This document shows positions 1-6,864 of a stretch of 11,492 nt of DNA, piece after piece (the stretch's first letter is position 1; each line of letters starts with the position of its first letter). Below the pieces are notes generated by a model, which was not told the origin of the DNA, did not search any database, and saw only the letters and a program-made list of their open reading frames with translations. The DNA comes from Thermoplasmatales archaeon (GTDB lineage: Archaea; Thermoplasmatota; JASEFT01; JAUWIS01). The stretch covers positions 1 through 11,492 of the forward strand of contig JASEEW010000047.1 of NCBI GenBank assembly GCA_030019485.1, given 5' to 3'. Made by a program: the position numbers and the translations under genes.

Positions 1-220
1 CGCCAACTTCCTCGAGATATCTTCGATGCTTTCACCAGTGTATGCCAGCCTGATAAAACAGGGATGTACCCCTGGAATGAAGCATCGCTGGGTAGCCGCT
101 GAGCTCGTGGGAAAACTCATCACGTCTGTTGGTGGTGTATGTAACAAAGAAGTGAGAAAAATAGTGGATGGTTTGCTTTGTCCATATAAATCAACGATGG
201 CAAGGCGGGGGGCTAGTTAG
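1..220. other. Unidentified GC-richer segment abutting truncated csm4; possible end of an inserted element
   Basis: This edge segment is visibly richer in G and C than the csm genes and begins exactly where Csm4 similarity ends. Two readings are open. On the plus strand a frame is open from base 2 to a TAG at 218-220, giving a possible C-terminal tail that I do not recognise. On the minus strand an archaeal TATA-like box (TTTATATG, 183-190) lies upstream of an ATG at 118-120. The 40-codon frame from that ATG runs off the left edge and ends in a helix-turn-helix-like stretch (TGESIEDISRKLA), of the kind found near the N-terminus of IS1- or IS630-type transposases. The minus reading fits an insertion sequence pointing away from csm4, but no terminal inverted repeat or target duplication can be checked because the other end is outside the window. 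Both identity and coding strand are uncertain. Confidence 0.3.
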
Positions 221-515
221 CGAAACGCAAAAGTTCAGTAAGTTTATTTAAATCCTTCATTGATGTAACTTCTTTTCTTAGTGGTTTTTGTATGGGTTTA
301 GGAAGGAAATGTTTTTTCTCTCCATTACCAATGTATGGGTAAGTAGAGCTTAAAAGGAAAGGAGGTTTCCCATTTTTGAATTTTTCAAGAATATTCTCAA
401 GTGTTTCTTTGTCATATATCTGTCTGATACTCCAGCATATTGCACCGAAAAGCGTGTCTGAATGAATGCGTGAACCTATAAATGATGTTCTCGGCTCAAG
501 ATATACAACCTTCAT
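213..515 (-). pseudogene. csm4: Truncated Csm4 (type III-A CRISPR effector subunit), N-terminal third only
   Basis: This encodes about 100 residues matching the N-terminus of Csm4, the RAMP protein that binds the crRNA 5' tag beside Cas10 in the Csm complex. The usual early features are present: a first beta strand (KVVYLEPRTSFIGS), then HSDTLFGAICWSI, which matches the family's HADTLF-x-A block, then PPFLLSSTYPYIG and a FLPKP segment. Intact Csm4 is about 280-300 residues. Here the frame ends at a stop at 213-215, right at the composition change, and the C-terminal RAMP fold is missing. I start it at the ATG at 515, which has a strong Shine-Dalgarno site eight bases upstream, rather than at the in-frame GTG at 527, which lies inside that site. 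It follows csm3 by 24 bases. Insertion of foreign DNA is the likely cause; the rest of the gene may lie left of the window. Function is probably lost. Confidence 0.82.
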
Positions 516-523
516 TCTATTAC

Positions 524-532
524 TCACCCCCC
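524..532 (-). promoter_or_regulatory. Ribosome binding site of csm4 (decides the ATG start)
   Basis: The minus strand reads GGGGGGTGA, matching the archaeal anti-Shine-Dalgarno (complement of GGTGA), and ends eight bases before the ATG at 515. The alternative GTG start at 527 falls within this site, so the ATG is preferred. Confidence 0.6.
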
Positions 533-539
533 GGATTAC

Positions 540-1286
540 TTAAATGTTAAGGTATTCACTAACTACCTTTTTTATCTCATCTTCGGTTGTTGTTTTCCCC
601 TCAGTCGTTTTTTTGTAATCATCCTTTGATTTAACAGTTATTTTTTTCTCTACGAACTTTATTTTTCCGTAGCCTCTGCTGCCACTCCCACCCAGTGCAG
701 AATCCTCTAGGAGGTTCATGGCTTTGAACACATAATCTATATTATTCAAATCCGTTTTTCCGTTATCATTGATGTCATAAACACTATATATCATCTCAAA
801 ATCAAACTCTGAGTCTTTTGGAACCCTTTCCATATCTCTAGGGTTGGCGCTGGAAGTTATCCGATCTATAATATTCTCCTTTTTATGCTCAGTGTAGAGT
901 AAATCTGTATCCAAATTTTTCCACATCTTTTTAGTGTCTTCGGTTGGATGTGTATCTCTAACTATTAGTCGGGTTGGACCTGCTTTTCCTTTCTCAGCAG
1001 ATGTCCCAAACACCCTACATACTACACATTTCTCATCTTCACAGTTATGTGGTTTACCATCGTCACCTTTAACCTTTCCCATATCCCACTCCAGCAAATA
1101 CCGCATCTTACCTTTGAGAGAAGACCCGGGGATGTACGGATAGCCAAATGGATCTCTCAGAACAGGTGCATCTATCCCTCCGATCTCAAATTTTTCTGTG
1201 CTTCCCCCAATGTGCAATCCTGTTTCGCATCTTATTTTTCCTTTTACTATCACATTTCCTTTAAACTCATATTTTTCTTCTGGCAT
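540..1286 (-). CDS. csm3: Csm3, type III-A CRISPR backbone RAMP protein and target-RNA nuclease
   Basis: Csm3 forms the helical backbone of the Csm complex along the crRNA and cuts bound target RNA every six bases. The 248-residue product has the family's landmarks in order: an N-terminal RAMP strand with GLHIGG (residues 24-29); GGIDAPVLRDP (36-46), whose Asp39 corresponds to the catalytic aspartate; YIPGSSLKGKMR (51-62); a zinc-binding His/Cys cluster (His80, Cys82, Cys87, Cys90) followed by RVFG; and a glycine-rich loop (GGSGSRGYGKI) near the C-terminus. Length is normal for the family. I chose the ATG at 1286 rather than an upstream in-frame ATG at 1322 because a GGAGGGAG site sits just before it and the longer form would overlap csm2 by 35 bases. 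The start is one base past the csm2 stop, so translation is probably coupled. Catalytically intact as far as can be seen. Confidence 0.95.
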   Translation of the reverse strand: MPEEKYEFKGNVIVKGKIRCETGLHIGGSTEKFEIGGIDAPVLRDPFGYPYIPGSSLKGKMRYLLEWDMGKVKGDDGKPHNCEDEKCVVCRVFGTSAEKGKAGPTRLIVRDTHPTEDTKKMWKNLDTDLLYTEHKKENIIDRITSSANPRDMERVPKDSEFDFEMIYSVYDINDNGKTDLNNIDYVFKAMNLLEDSALGGSGSRGYGKIKFVEKKITVKSKDDYKKTTEGKTTTEDEIKKVVSEYLNI

Positions 1287-1287
1287 T

Positions 1288-1707
1288 TTATCTCCCTCCA
1301 TAATATTTGTGGTACGCAACAATTGCCTCTACAAAATCAAAAAATTTGTTCAGTGCGATTTCATGATTAGGAGAGTTGACTACACCGTTTACTGCCCAGT
1401 CCATAGTTTGTTTGAATGGACCAAGATCCCGGTGTCTCTCTCTAGCCTTTCCGGTAGCATACGCTAGTTTTGGTTTGAGCAAAAATAGCCTTCGTTCTAC
1501 ATTTTCATATTTTTTGCTTTTTTTCCATTCTAATTGGAGACTCTTTACTTCACTGAACACATTTCTGATCTGACTTGTCTCAATCCCGGCAAATTGCTTG
1601 CCTAGTCTATCTGCCAATTTATCAATCTCCTCCGTTGTCAGCTTATCTATATCGCCTGATAACGATATTTTTTCTCCTTTTTCTCCTCTTTCCCTATATC
1701 TATTCAT
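1288..1707 (-). CDS. csm2: Csm2, type III-A CRISPR small subunit
   Basis: Csm2 (Cas11) is the small, all-helical subunit that forms the second filament of the Csm complex and contacts the crRNA-target duplex. The 139-residue product is charged and helical, with a short low-complexity start (RYRERGEKGEK), then a helical core. The block FLLKPKLAYATGKARERH (about residues 74-91) is the characteristic Csm2 segment (LKPKLAYAAGR-type), and a second helical part ends in a KFFDFVEAIVAYHKYYGG-type tail. Size and position between cas10 and csm3 are standard. Its ATG overlaps the cas10 stop (ATGA at 1704-1707) and is preceded by a near-perfect archaeal Shine-Dalgarno, GAGGTGAT, at about 1714-1721. Nothing indicates damage. 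Confidence 0.92.
   Translation of the reverse strand: MNRYRERGEKGEKISLSGDIDKLTTEEIDKLADRLGKQFAGIETSQIRNVFSEVKSLQLEWKKSKKYENVERRLFLLKPKLAYATGKARERHRDLGPFKQTMDWAVNGVVNSPNHEIALNKFFDFVEAIVAYHKYYGGR
1291..1300 (-). promoter_or_regulatory. Ribosome binding site of csm3, inside the csm2 3' end
   Basis: The minus strand reads TGGAGGGAGA immediately before the csm3 ATG at 1286, with the GGAGG core eight bases away. The same bases encode the final Gly-Gly-Arg of Csm2. This fixes the csm3 start and points to translational coupling. Confidence 0.65.
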
Positions 1708-4022
1708 TTTTTATCACCTCTTGTTCTTAAACTAACCCATGAAACGGGTATTCCAGCCCATGGGACTATTTTTGGTATGTTTTCATCCAGATCCTTAAAC
1801 AAGTCTGAATATTTACTTCTATCTATATTTCTTGCCAGAGTGTATTTGAAATGCGGCATGTATTTCTTTTTCTGCTTAGCAACCTCTAAAGAAGTGAAAC
1901 CATTTTTCTTTTTGTTCTCATAAAATGTTTCCCTCCAGAAACCAAGTATGGAGTAAATAAAAGATTTTGAAATTTTACCTTCCCTATTATATTCTTCTAA
2001 TTTCTTAGCGTATTCCAGTAACCTATCATAACCGTTCCACCTGTCAGCATGCTTTTCTGTTTCCCATTTCACTGTTTCATCAAAAACAGTGATGGAGTCT
2101 TTTCCATATTTTTTAGCCATATCCAGTTTTCCCCCTGCAATGTTTGATGCTCTCCCTATTGGAAATTTTGGTTTACAATGATGTATCCCAGCAGATAACG
2201 TGATATTTGGATTTTTGCAGGTGTATTCCTTAAACTTGTTTCTTATTTCTTCGGCTGCTTCCATGAGGGTATCCCAGGGACCCACAATAAAAAGGTCATC
2301 CCCACCTGAATAGGTAATGTATAGAGATAGTTTTTCACATATCTTGTTTATGTTTCCTGAGAAAAAGATATCGAGCATTCTGCTAAGGGTTGACACCCTC
2401 GATACTGTCCTGTTTTCCTTCAACCCCATGCTAAGAATAGCGCCTAAGTTATCAACATCCATCCTTAACACACCAAGCAATTTAGAGCCTTTATTTTCTT
2501 CGGCAATTTCCTCAAAAGTCCATACACCTTTTTCATCATCGTATGGGGCAGTTTTCCCTATGAACTTGAAACCTAGGGAGATAGGTAATGTAGATCCATC
2601 CACATATCCAGATATTTTATTTGTCAAAAAATCTGTGTTGTTTAGACGGTATACATTTACAGAACTAATTTTTTCCTCTTCAGGCTCTAATGATTTGAGA
2701 ATATCGCATATTTTGTTTTCATCCTTCACAAGGGACCAGGAAATATTCATGTCCTGGAAACATATATCAAATTCATAAGTCAAACCCTTACCATTGATCT
2801 CTATTAGGTATTCCATTTTAGGGAGATTCCCCCCGATTTCCTTTTGTTTTTTACATTCATCACAGAAATCACCTGACACAAAATCATTTCCACAAATAGG
2901 ACATACCTTTTCTGAGGGATGTTTTTCAAACAAAGAAATATCAAGAATTTCAGAAAACTTTTTGTTTTTTTCAATTGACAGATTGTACTTAACCTCTTCC
3001 AGCAATGCTGGGAAATCTTTTAGTGTTGTGCCTTCTGTATATGCTACTGCCAAATATAATCTGCCCTGAAACTTCTTAAGTAAGGATTGATTAATCCTTT
3101 TTTTAGCATCCAATATTGTTTTTCTTATGTCCTCAGTATTTGGAGCAAGAATTATAAACTCCCCTCCTCCACACCATAGAAGATTGGATATTGAAAGACT
3201 TAATGAATCCAAAATGTGGTGTGCAAATGTTTCTGTTAACATAGAAATGTAAAAGGAACGCCCTCTGAGTCTTTTAGACATATCTTTCTGCGCTTCTTTT
3301 GGTGAAAAGATATCGTAAATGAAATTTTGAATACCTGATATATCACCTCCTAATAGAAGAAATTTTTTTTCTTCATCTGTTTTATATAAGCAGTCAGCAA
3401 TAGCAGATGTCGTTTTAAGATGGTCAAAAAGTGCAATATCTGGCACTGATTTATACGCTGCCGAGGGCATGTATGATGTGTATTTTTGAAGCAAGTGATA
3501 CAAGGTTGTATAAAAGGCATTCGTATTTTTTTGGGATATTTTATCAAATTCTGGAATAAACCCTTTTTCCCACATTGCCTTGTATTGATTATCCAATACT
3601 TGTGCTTTAAGCGCAGAAGATTTGTTATCAGAAGGAAAAATCATCTCTTCTTTCAGCATGAGAGGTGCAAGATGATAATACCAGTCTGTGGGCTTATATC
3701 CTTCCATTTTTTCTATATCTATTTTAGAGAAAATTGAGCGTAAAGGTTCTTTTCTTACCTCTTGATTATCTTCACTTTCCTCTCTTTCTTCAGCAGATTC
3801 CCAATCTGCTTTTTGTAGTATTTCAGCTATTTTTTTATTCTTACTTTTTTTAGGGCTATGATGATTCAAAATTAAATCTGAAATCTCATCCAAATCACTT
3901 TTCTCAGCAAATTTAGAGCCCAACTCAGAATGATTTTTATCTGGATACTCCCATGTTCTCTGCCAAAACTTTCCAATATCATGCAAAAGCGCTGATAACC
4001 TTAAAACCTCATTTTCTTTCAT
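1704..4022 (-). CDS. cas10: Cas10/Csm1, type III-A CRISPR signature subunit (HD nuclease and cyclic oligoadenylate synthase)
   Basis: Cas10 is the large subunit of the Csm complex. On binding target RNA it cuts single-stranded DNA through its HD domain and makes cyclic oligoadenylate second messengers through its second Palm domain. In the 772-residue product I see an N-terminal HD domain (LLHDIGKF, His14-Asp15, and NHHSP near residue 53); a first Palm domain (GGDISGIQNFIYDI, about 225-238, and GGGEFI, about 285-290); a zinc ribbon (Cys374, Cys377, Cys387, Cys390); and a second Palm domain with LRMDVDNLG (519-527) and the catalytic YSGGDD (571-576). The C-terminal helical domain follows. Length is normal. 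Both active sites look intact. It leads csm2-csm3-csm4 and follows a toxin-antitoxin pair by 62 bases. No Csm6-type effector for the messenger is in the window. Confidence 0.97.
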   Translation of the reverse strand: MKENEVLRLSALLHDIGKFWQRTWEYPDKNHSELGSKFAEKSDLDEISDLILNHHSPKKSKNKKIAEILQKADWESAEEREESEDNQEVRKEPLRSIFSKIDIEKMEGYKPTDWYYHLAPLMLKEEMIFPSDNKSSALKAQVLDNQYKAMWEKGFIPEFDKISQKNTNAFYTTLYHLLQKYTSYMPSAAYKSVPDIALFDHLKTTSAIADCLYKTDEEKKFLLLGGDISGIQNFIYDIFSPKEAQKDMSKRLRGRSFYISMLTETFAHHILDSLSLSISNLLWCGGGEFIILAPNTEDIRKTILDAKKRINQSLLKKFQGRLYLAVAYTEGTTLKDFPALLEEVKYNLSIEKNKKFSEILDISLFEKHPSEKVCPICGNDFVSGDFCDECKKQKEIGGNLPKMEYLIEINGKGLTYEFDICFQDMNISWSLVKDENKICDILKSLEPEEEKISSVNVYRLNNTDFLTNKISGYVDGSTLPISLGFKFIGKTAPYDDEKGVWTFEEIAEENKGSKLLGVLRMDVDNLGAILSMGLKENRTVSRVSTLSRMLDIFFSGNINKICEKLSLYITYSGGDDLFIVGPWDTLMEAAEEIRNKFKEYTCKNPNITLSAGIHHCKPKFPIGRASNIAGGKLDMAKKYGKDSITVFDETVKWETEKHADRWNGYDRLLEYAKKLEEYNREGKISKSFIYSILGFWRETFYENKKKNGFTSLEVAKQKKKYMPHFKYTLARNIDRSKYSDLFKDLDENIPKIVPWAGIPVSWVSLRTRGDKK

Positions 4023-4046
4023 ACTTAGAAAAAGAAATGATTTACG

Positions 4047-4058
4047 AACATATTATTG
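4047..4058 (-). promoter_or_regulatory. Weak candidate TATA box for cas10
   Basis: In the 62-base gap between the toxin gene and cas10 the minus strand reads AATAATATG about 32 bases before the cas10 ATG. The match and spacing are poorer than for the other promoters here, and no Shine-Dalgarno precedes the ATG. Read-through from the antitoxin-toxin promoter is equally possible. Confidence 0.25.
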
Positions 4059-4084
4059 TTTCTATTTAACCTCAATCTTTTTTT

Positions 4085-4420
4085 CTATCTCCCATAAACC
4101 TTTTCCCTGTGCTCAAACCTTAAAAGATATAATTTGTCTTTGATGACAGTGTAAATCATTCTGTAAGGTTTAACATACATTGTCCTTTCACCTTTTAGTC
4201 TGAACCTTAACGGTTTCCCTATGTCTGGATTTTTAATTATTTTTATGATTTGTTTTTTGATTTTTTCCTTTGTGAGTTTATCTTTTACTTTTTTATCGCA
4301 CAAGGATTTGTATGCTGTATCGAGTTGTGCGATAAAAGAGCGAGGAATCTTTGATTCCGAAGCTTTTTTGAACTCTTTTTCAAAATTATCAGTCCAGACA
4401 ACCTCTTTGATTTCTACCAT
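4085..4420 (-). CDS. RelE/ParE-superfamily toxin
   Basis: Toxins of this superfamily are small ribosome-dependent mRNA endonucleases (RelE-like) or gyrase inhibitors (ParE-like). The 111-residue product shows the fold's pattern: a first strand and helix (VVWTDNFEKEFKKA, about residues 8-21), a long basic helical region (about 43-70, rich in Lys), then the C-terminal sheet with LRFRLKGERTMYV, PYRMIYTV and LLRFEHREKVYG. The Arg of YRMIY and the terminal HREKVY correspond to conserved RelE-family positions. It is some 20 residues longer than compact RelE owing to the lysine-rich helix. It overlaps the antitoxin gene by seven bases, which is typical for such pairs. Which cellular target it attacks cannot be told from sequence. 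A housekeeping role is unlikely. Confidence 0.85.
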   Translation of the reverse strand: MVEIKEVVWTDNFEKEFKKASESKIPRSFIAQLDTAYKSLCDKKVKDKLTKEKIKKQIIKIIKNPDIGKPLRFRLKGERTMYVKPYRMIYTVIKDKLYLLRFEHREKVYGR

Positions 4421-4686
4421 TTAGACATCTCTGACAAAAAATCTGTTTTAGTAGCTTTTTTAAACTTGCCTTTTTCTATCTCCTCCCAAGCCTTCTCTAT
4501 GTTCCTCAATGTGTTCAGTTCTTCTTTTAGAATAGGGCTTGTTATTTTTTTCAAAACAATCAGTCCACTTTTAGTTCTTGTAACTGATAACAGAGTCCCA
4601 GGTTTTATTTTGGATTTTATCCTGAAACTTTTTGGTAGAACCAGTTGCCCTTTAGAACTCACCTTTGTTATCTCAATTTTATTCAT
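4414..4686 (-). CDS. AbrB/SpoVT-type antitoxin (swapped-hairpin DNA-binding protein)
   Basis: This protein neutralises the overlapping toxin and very probably represses the pair's promoter. Residues 1-48 of 90 form an AbrB/MazE-type swapped-hairpin domain, with ITKVSSKGQLVLPKSFR (residues 5-21) followed by IKPGTLLSVTRT and GLIVLKK. The charged C-terminal half (about 50-90) should bind and cover the toxin. RelE-like toxins are often paired with RelB, PHD or ribbon-helix-helix antitoxins, so the AbrB partner makes a mixed pair, as is seen in other archaea. The ATG at 4686 lies about 26 bases after a TATA box, so the message is probably leaderless. A perfect palindrome sits between them. Confidence 0.88.
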   Translation of the reverse strand: MNKIEITKVSSKGQLVLPKSFRIKSKIKPGTLLSVTRTKSGLIVLKKITSPILKEELNTLRNIEKAWEEIEKGKFKKATKTDFLSEMSKW

Positions 4687-4689
4687 AAT

Positions 4690-4706
4690 AGTAAGAATGT
4701 CTTACT
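4690..4706. promoter_or_regulatory. Perfect 7-bp inverted repeat, probable autoregulatory operator of the toxin-antitoxin pair
   Basis: The sequence AGTAAGA-ATG-TCTTACT is a perfect 7-base inverted repeat with a 3-base centre. It lies between the antitoxin TATA box and its start codon, where a bound dimer would block RNA polymerase. AbrB-type antitoxins bind as dimers to such sites, so self-repression is the natural inference. Confidence 0.6.
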
Positions 4707-4707
4707 T

Positions 4708-4718
4708 ATATTTAAACC
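4708..4718 (-). promoter_or_regulatory. TATA box of the toxin-antitoxin operon
   Basis: The minus strand reads AAGG followed by TTTAAATATA, a good archaeal BRE/TATA combination. Its centre is about 26 bases upstream of the antitoxin ATG at 4686, which puts the transcription start at or within a few bases of the start codon (leaderless). Confidence 0.6.
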
Positions 4719-4721
4719 TTC

Positions 4722-5588
4722 TCATAAAACTGTTACTTTTCCACCAGTTCTGCAGACATAAACCTTCCCAAAATTCTTCAAAGTCTTCACAAGTTTCTTA
4801 GTATCACCGACTGCGAAAACAGAGTTTCCAAGCATTGCCTGGCTTCCCATACCATATTTTTTTGCTTCCTCAATTGCTTTAATGATTCTCTTATTTGCTA
4901 GTCCTGTTTTTAATGCAAAATCGTGGGATAAATTGAAAAGATTTTCGATTGTTGGTTTTTCAATCATTTTTTTTACACAAACAGAGCCATACCTGTTGAT
5001 TTTCCTCCTTTGTTCAGGGTTGCTTAATACTGTTTTTGTTTTCATCCCTTTTCCAAGAACACATAACACAACATCATGATTGCCCTTTATCTTTCTGAGC
5101 ATCCCATAGGGTGGTAAACCCTCTTTTACCCTTATCTCAGCACCGCCAACACTTTCTGCTACTACATCACCAAGGCCTGTTTTGTTGAATATTTCTGATT
5201 CATGTGCTATTTCAACAATCTTGCTAAATGGCAGATTTGATTTCAACGCATTGTTCATTGCTATTCCTGTGGATAGTGCACCTGCTCCACTCATACCAAA
5301 GCCCTGGGATACCGGGAGCTGGAGAATGCTTTTGATAACCACATGATATTTTTTTTCTCCAAGGATTTTTTTTGCAACAAATCTTGATACGTCCGCAGCT
5401 GATTTCTTGTTGTTGAGGAAGACATCAATTTTTTGTTGAGATGATTTTCTAATACTGACTGTTGTAAAAGCCCCTTTTGACAAACAAATTCCTGCACCAA
5501 GTGAGCCTTTTTTCCTTACATCACTGCCCCTGTCCTTTATCACAAAAAAACCCGTTACATGTCCTGGTGAAAAAGCACATGCTCTCAT
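4722..5588 (-). CDS. Pantoate kinase (archaeal PoK, GHMP kinase superfamily)
   Basis: This enzyme phosphorylates pantoate to 4-phosphopantoate with ATP. With phosphopantothenate synthetase it replaces the bacterial PanC/CoaA steps in archaeal coenzyme A synthesis. The 288-residue product has the GHMP hallmarks: motif 1 near the start (FSPGHVTGFF, residues 6-15), the glycine-rich ATP loop PVSQGFGMSGAGALST (92-107), and GLGDVVAESVGGAEIRV (138-154), whose Asp141 is a likely catalytic or substrate residue. A third, C-terminal glycine-rich motif (CRTGGKVTVL) closes the protein. The SPGHVTGFF start is typical of archaeal PoK rather than of mevalonate or homoserine kinases. It overlaps coaBC by ATGA (5585-5588), which supports the pathway assignment. 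Its 3' end is only 3-4 bases from the TATA box of the next operon. Confidence 0.9.
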   Translation of the reverse strand: MRACAFSPGHVTGFFVIKDRGSDVRKKGSLGAGICLSKGAFTTVSIRKSSQQKIDVFLNNKKSAADVSRFVAKKILGEKKYHVVIKSILQLPVSQGFGMSGAGALSTGIAMNNALKSNLPFSKIVEIAHESEIFNKTGLGDVVAESVGGAEIRVKEGLPPYGMLRKIKGNHDVVLCVLGKGMKTKTVLSNPEQRRKINRYGSVCVKKMIEKPTIENLFNLSHDFALKTGLANKRIIKAIEEAKKYGMGSQAMLGNSVFAVGDTKKLVKTLKNFGKVYVCRTGGKVTVL

Positions 5589-6787
5589 TTCATTTCCCTT
5601 GCTATTACGTCAAGAATCTTTTCAGCAATTTTTTCTTTCCTGTCTTTAATCATGATTGTATTCCTTTTTTTATCCACTATGATTACCTCATTTTCGTCAG
5701 GTTTAACATTTTTTGTGTCATTTGCAACTATAAGATCCAGATTGTTTTCCTTCAAATATTTGTATGCTTTTTCAAGTAATTTTTCCCTGCTGATGTTGCT
5801 TTCAAGCTTGAATCCTGCAAGAAATCCTTTAAAGTTTTTTCTTATGATTTTTATGATTTTTGGTGACGGTTTCAGTTTCAGGGTTATTTCTTTTTTTCCT
5901 GAAGGTATTTTCCCATCATGTTTTTTTATTGTGTAATCAGATATAGCAGCGCAAACAATAATAATATCATATCTTGGTTTCTTGAGTTTTTTTCTCAGTT
6001 GATCTGCTGAGGTAAATGTTTCTGTTTCTATATATTCCGGTGCCTTCTCAGTCCCATTCCCATACAGCAGTTTGACTTTCCCCCCTCTTTCAAATGCATT
6101 CTTTGCGAGCTCTATGCCTGTTTTACCTGACGATTTGTTTGTTATGCTTCTTACATCATCTACTGCTTCAGATGTAGGACCTGAAACTATCAAAATTTTT
6201 TTGTTTTTCAAATCGTTTTTCCCTATTTTTCTTATAACCGTTTCAACAATTTCTTCATTACCTGGCATTTTCGCTTTTTTCTCTTCCACTCTTGGTTCTA
6301 TGAAATTCACACCAATGTTTCTGAGTTTCCTGATGTTCTCCAAAATTATTGGATGATTGTACATTGAAATATGCATCGCAGGAACAATGAGAACTGGTAT
6401 TCCTGAGCCAATTGCTGTTGTTGCAAATGTTGTAACGGTTGTGTCATCAACACCGTTTGCTATCTTTGATATTGTGTTCGCAGTGCAGGGTGCTATTAAA
6501 AGCAGATCGGCTTTATCCTTAACATCACCGCAAAATGAAACATGCTCAACATCACCTGTGATATCTGTTATTGTTTTTTTTCCTGAGGCGAATTGTAATG
6601 CGTCAGGCGAGATGAGTTTTTGCGCATTCTTTGTCATCACAGGAAAAACATCTGCTCCGTTTCTGACAAGCTCTCTGATTAGTTTCACTGTTTCAACAGC
6701 AGCAATGCTGCCTGTGACACCAACAACAATTTTTTTGTCACTGAGTTTCTCACTTTTTGAGCAGTAAATATCCCTGCTTGGATGCAT
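5585..6787 (-). CDS. coaBC: Bifunctional phosphopantothenoylcysteine decarboxylase / phosphopantothenate-cysteine ligase
   Basis: CoaBC joins cysteine to 4'-phosphopantothenate and then decarboxylates the product to 4'-phosphopantetheine, using FMN, in coenzyme A synthesis. The 400-residue protein has the N-terminal flavoprotein (CoaC) half with VVGVTGSIAAVETVKL (21-36), the catalytic-His region EHVSF (His82), APCTANTISKIANGVDD (99-115) and PAMHISMYNHP (136-146). The C-terminal CoaB half begins at about residue 195, with GPTSEAVDDVRSI (203-215), SSGKTGIELA (219-228), the AAISDY loop (280-285), KPSPKII (306-312) and GFKLE (325-329). The bacterial PAMN motif is PAMH here, a change I recall from other archaeal members. 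The start MHPSRDI...KSEKL...KKIVVGVTGS matches the usual archaeal N-terminus. A TATA-like box about 27 bases upstream implies a leaderless message. It leads a two-gene operon with pantoate kinase. Confidence 0.95.
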   Translation of the reverse strand: MHPSRDIYCSKSEKLSDKKIVVGVTGSIAAVETVKLIRELVRNGADVFPVMTKNAQKLISPDALQFASGKKTITDITGDVEHVSFCGDVKDKADLLLIAPCTANTISKIANGVDDTTVTTFATTAIGSGIPVLIVPAMHISMYNHPIILENIRKLRNIGVNFIEPRVEEKKAKMPGNEEIVETVIRKIGKNDLKNKKILIVSGPTSEAVDDVRSITNKSSGKTGIELAKNAFERGGKVKLLYGNGTEKAPEYIETETFTSADQLRKKLKKPRYDIIIVCAAISDYTIKKHDGKIPSGKKEITLKLKPSPKIIKIIRKNFKGFLAGFKLESNISREKLLEKAYKYLKENNLDLIVANDTKNVKPDENEVIIVDKKRNTIMIKDRKEKIAEKILDVIAREMK

Positions 6788-6808
6788 AAGGATGAATGAG
6801 TTTTTGGG

Positions 6809-6819
6809 TTTTTAATATG
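6809..6819 (-). promoter_or_regulatory. TATA box of the coaBC-pantoate kinase operon
   Basis: The minus strand reads CATATTAAAAA, centred about 27 bases before the coaBC ATG at 6787. There is no Shine-Dalgarno before that ATG, consistent with a leaderless transcript. It is one half of a short divergent promoter region (6788-6864). Confidence 0.45.
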
Positions 6820-6830
6820 TTGGATTGAAG

Positions 6831-6840
6831 AAAATATTAA
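6831..6840 (+). promoter_or_regulatory. TATA box of the zinc-ribbon membrane protein genes
   Basis: The plus strand reads AAAATATTAA, centred about 29 bases before the ATG at 6865. It is placed back to back with the coaBC promoter, with roughly 11 bases between the two boxes, so the two directions may compete or be co-regulated. Confidence 0.45.
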
Positions 6841-6864
6841 GTAATCATAAACCTTTGTAGAACT

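Noticed and set aside
516..527. GTG start for csm4 at 527
   Set aside because: The GTG is part of the Shine-Dalgarno sequence serving the ATG at 515, and Csm4 similarity begins at the latter.
1287..1322. Longer csm3 starting at an in-frame ATG at 1322
   Set aside because: It would overlap csm2 by 35 bases, adds 12 residues unlike Csm3, and lacks the strong GGAGGGAG site that precedes the ATG at 1286.
1047..1467. Overlapping plus-strand open frames opposite csm3 and csm2
   Set aside because: They lie antisense to well-supported csm genes and have shadow-like compositions (Phe/Ser-rich) with no domain or plausible start signal.
4023..4084. Small RNA or leader in the gap before cas10
   Set aside because: The gap is only 62 bases, AT-rich, and shows no stable inverted repeat or recognisable motif beyond a weak TATA-like word.
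6357..6767. 136-codon plus-strand frame opposite coaBC
   Set aside because: It is the antisense of the conserved CoaC half and is rich in Val, Ser and Thr as expected of a shadow frame.
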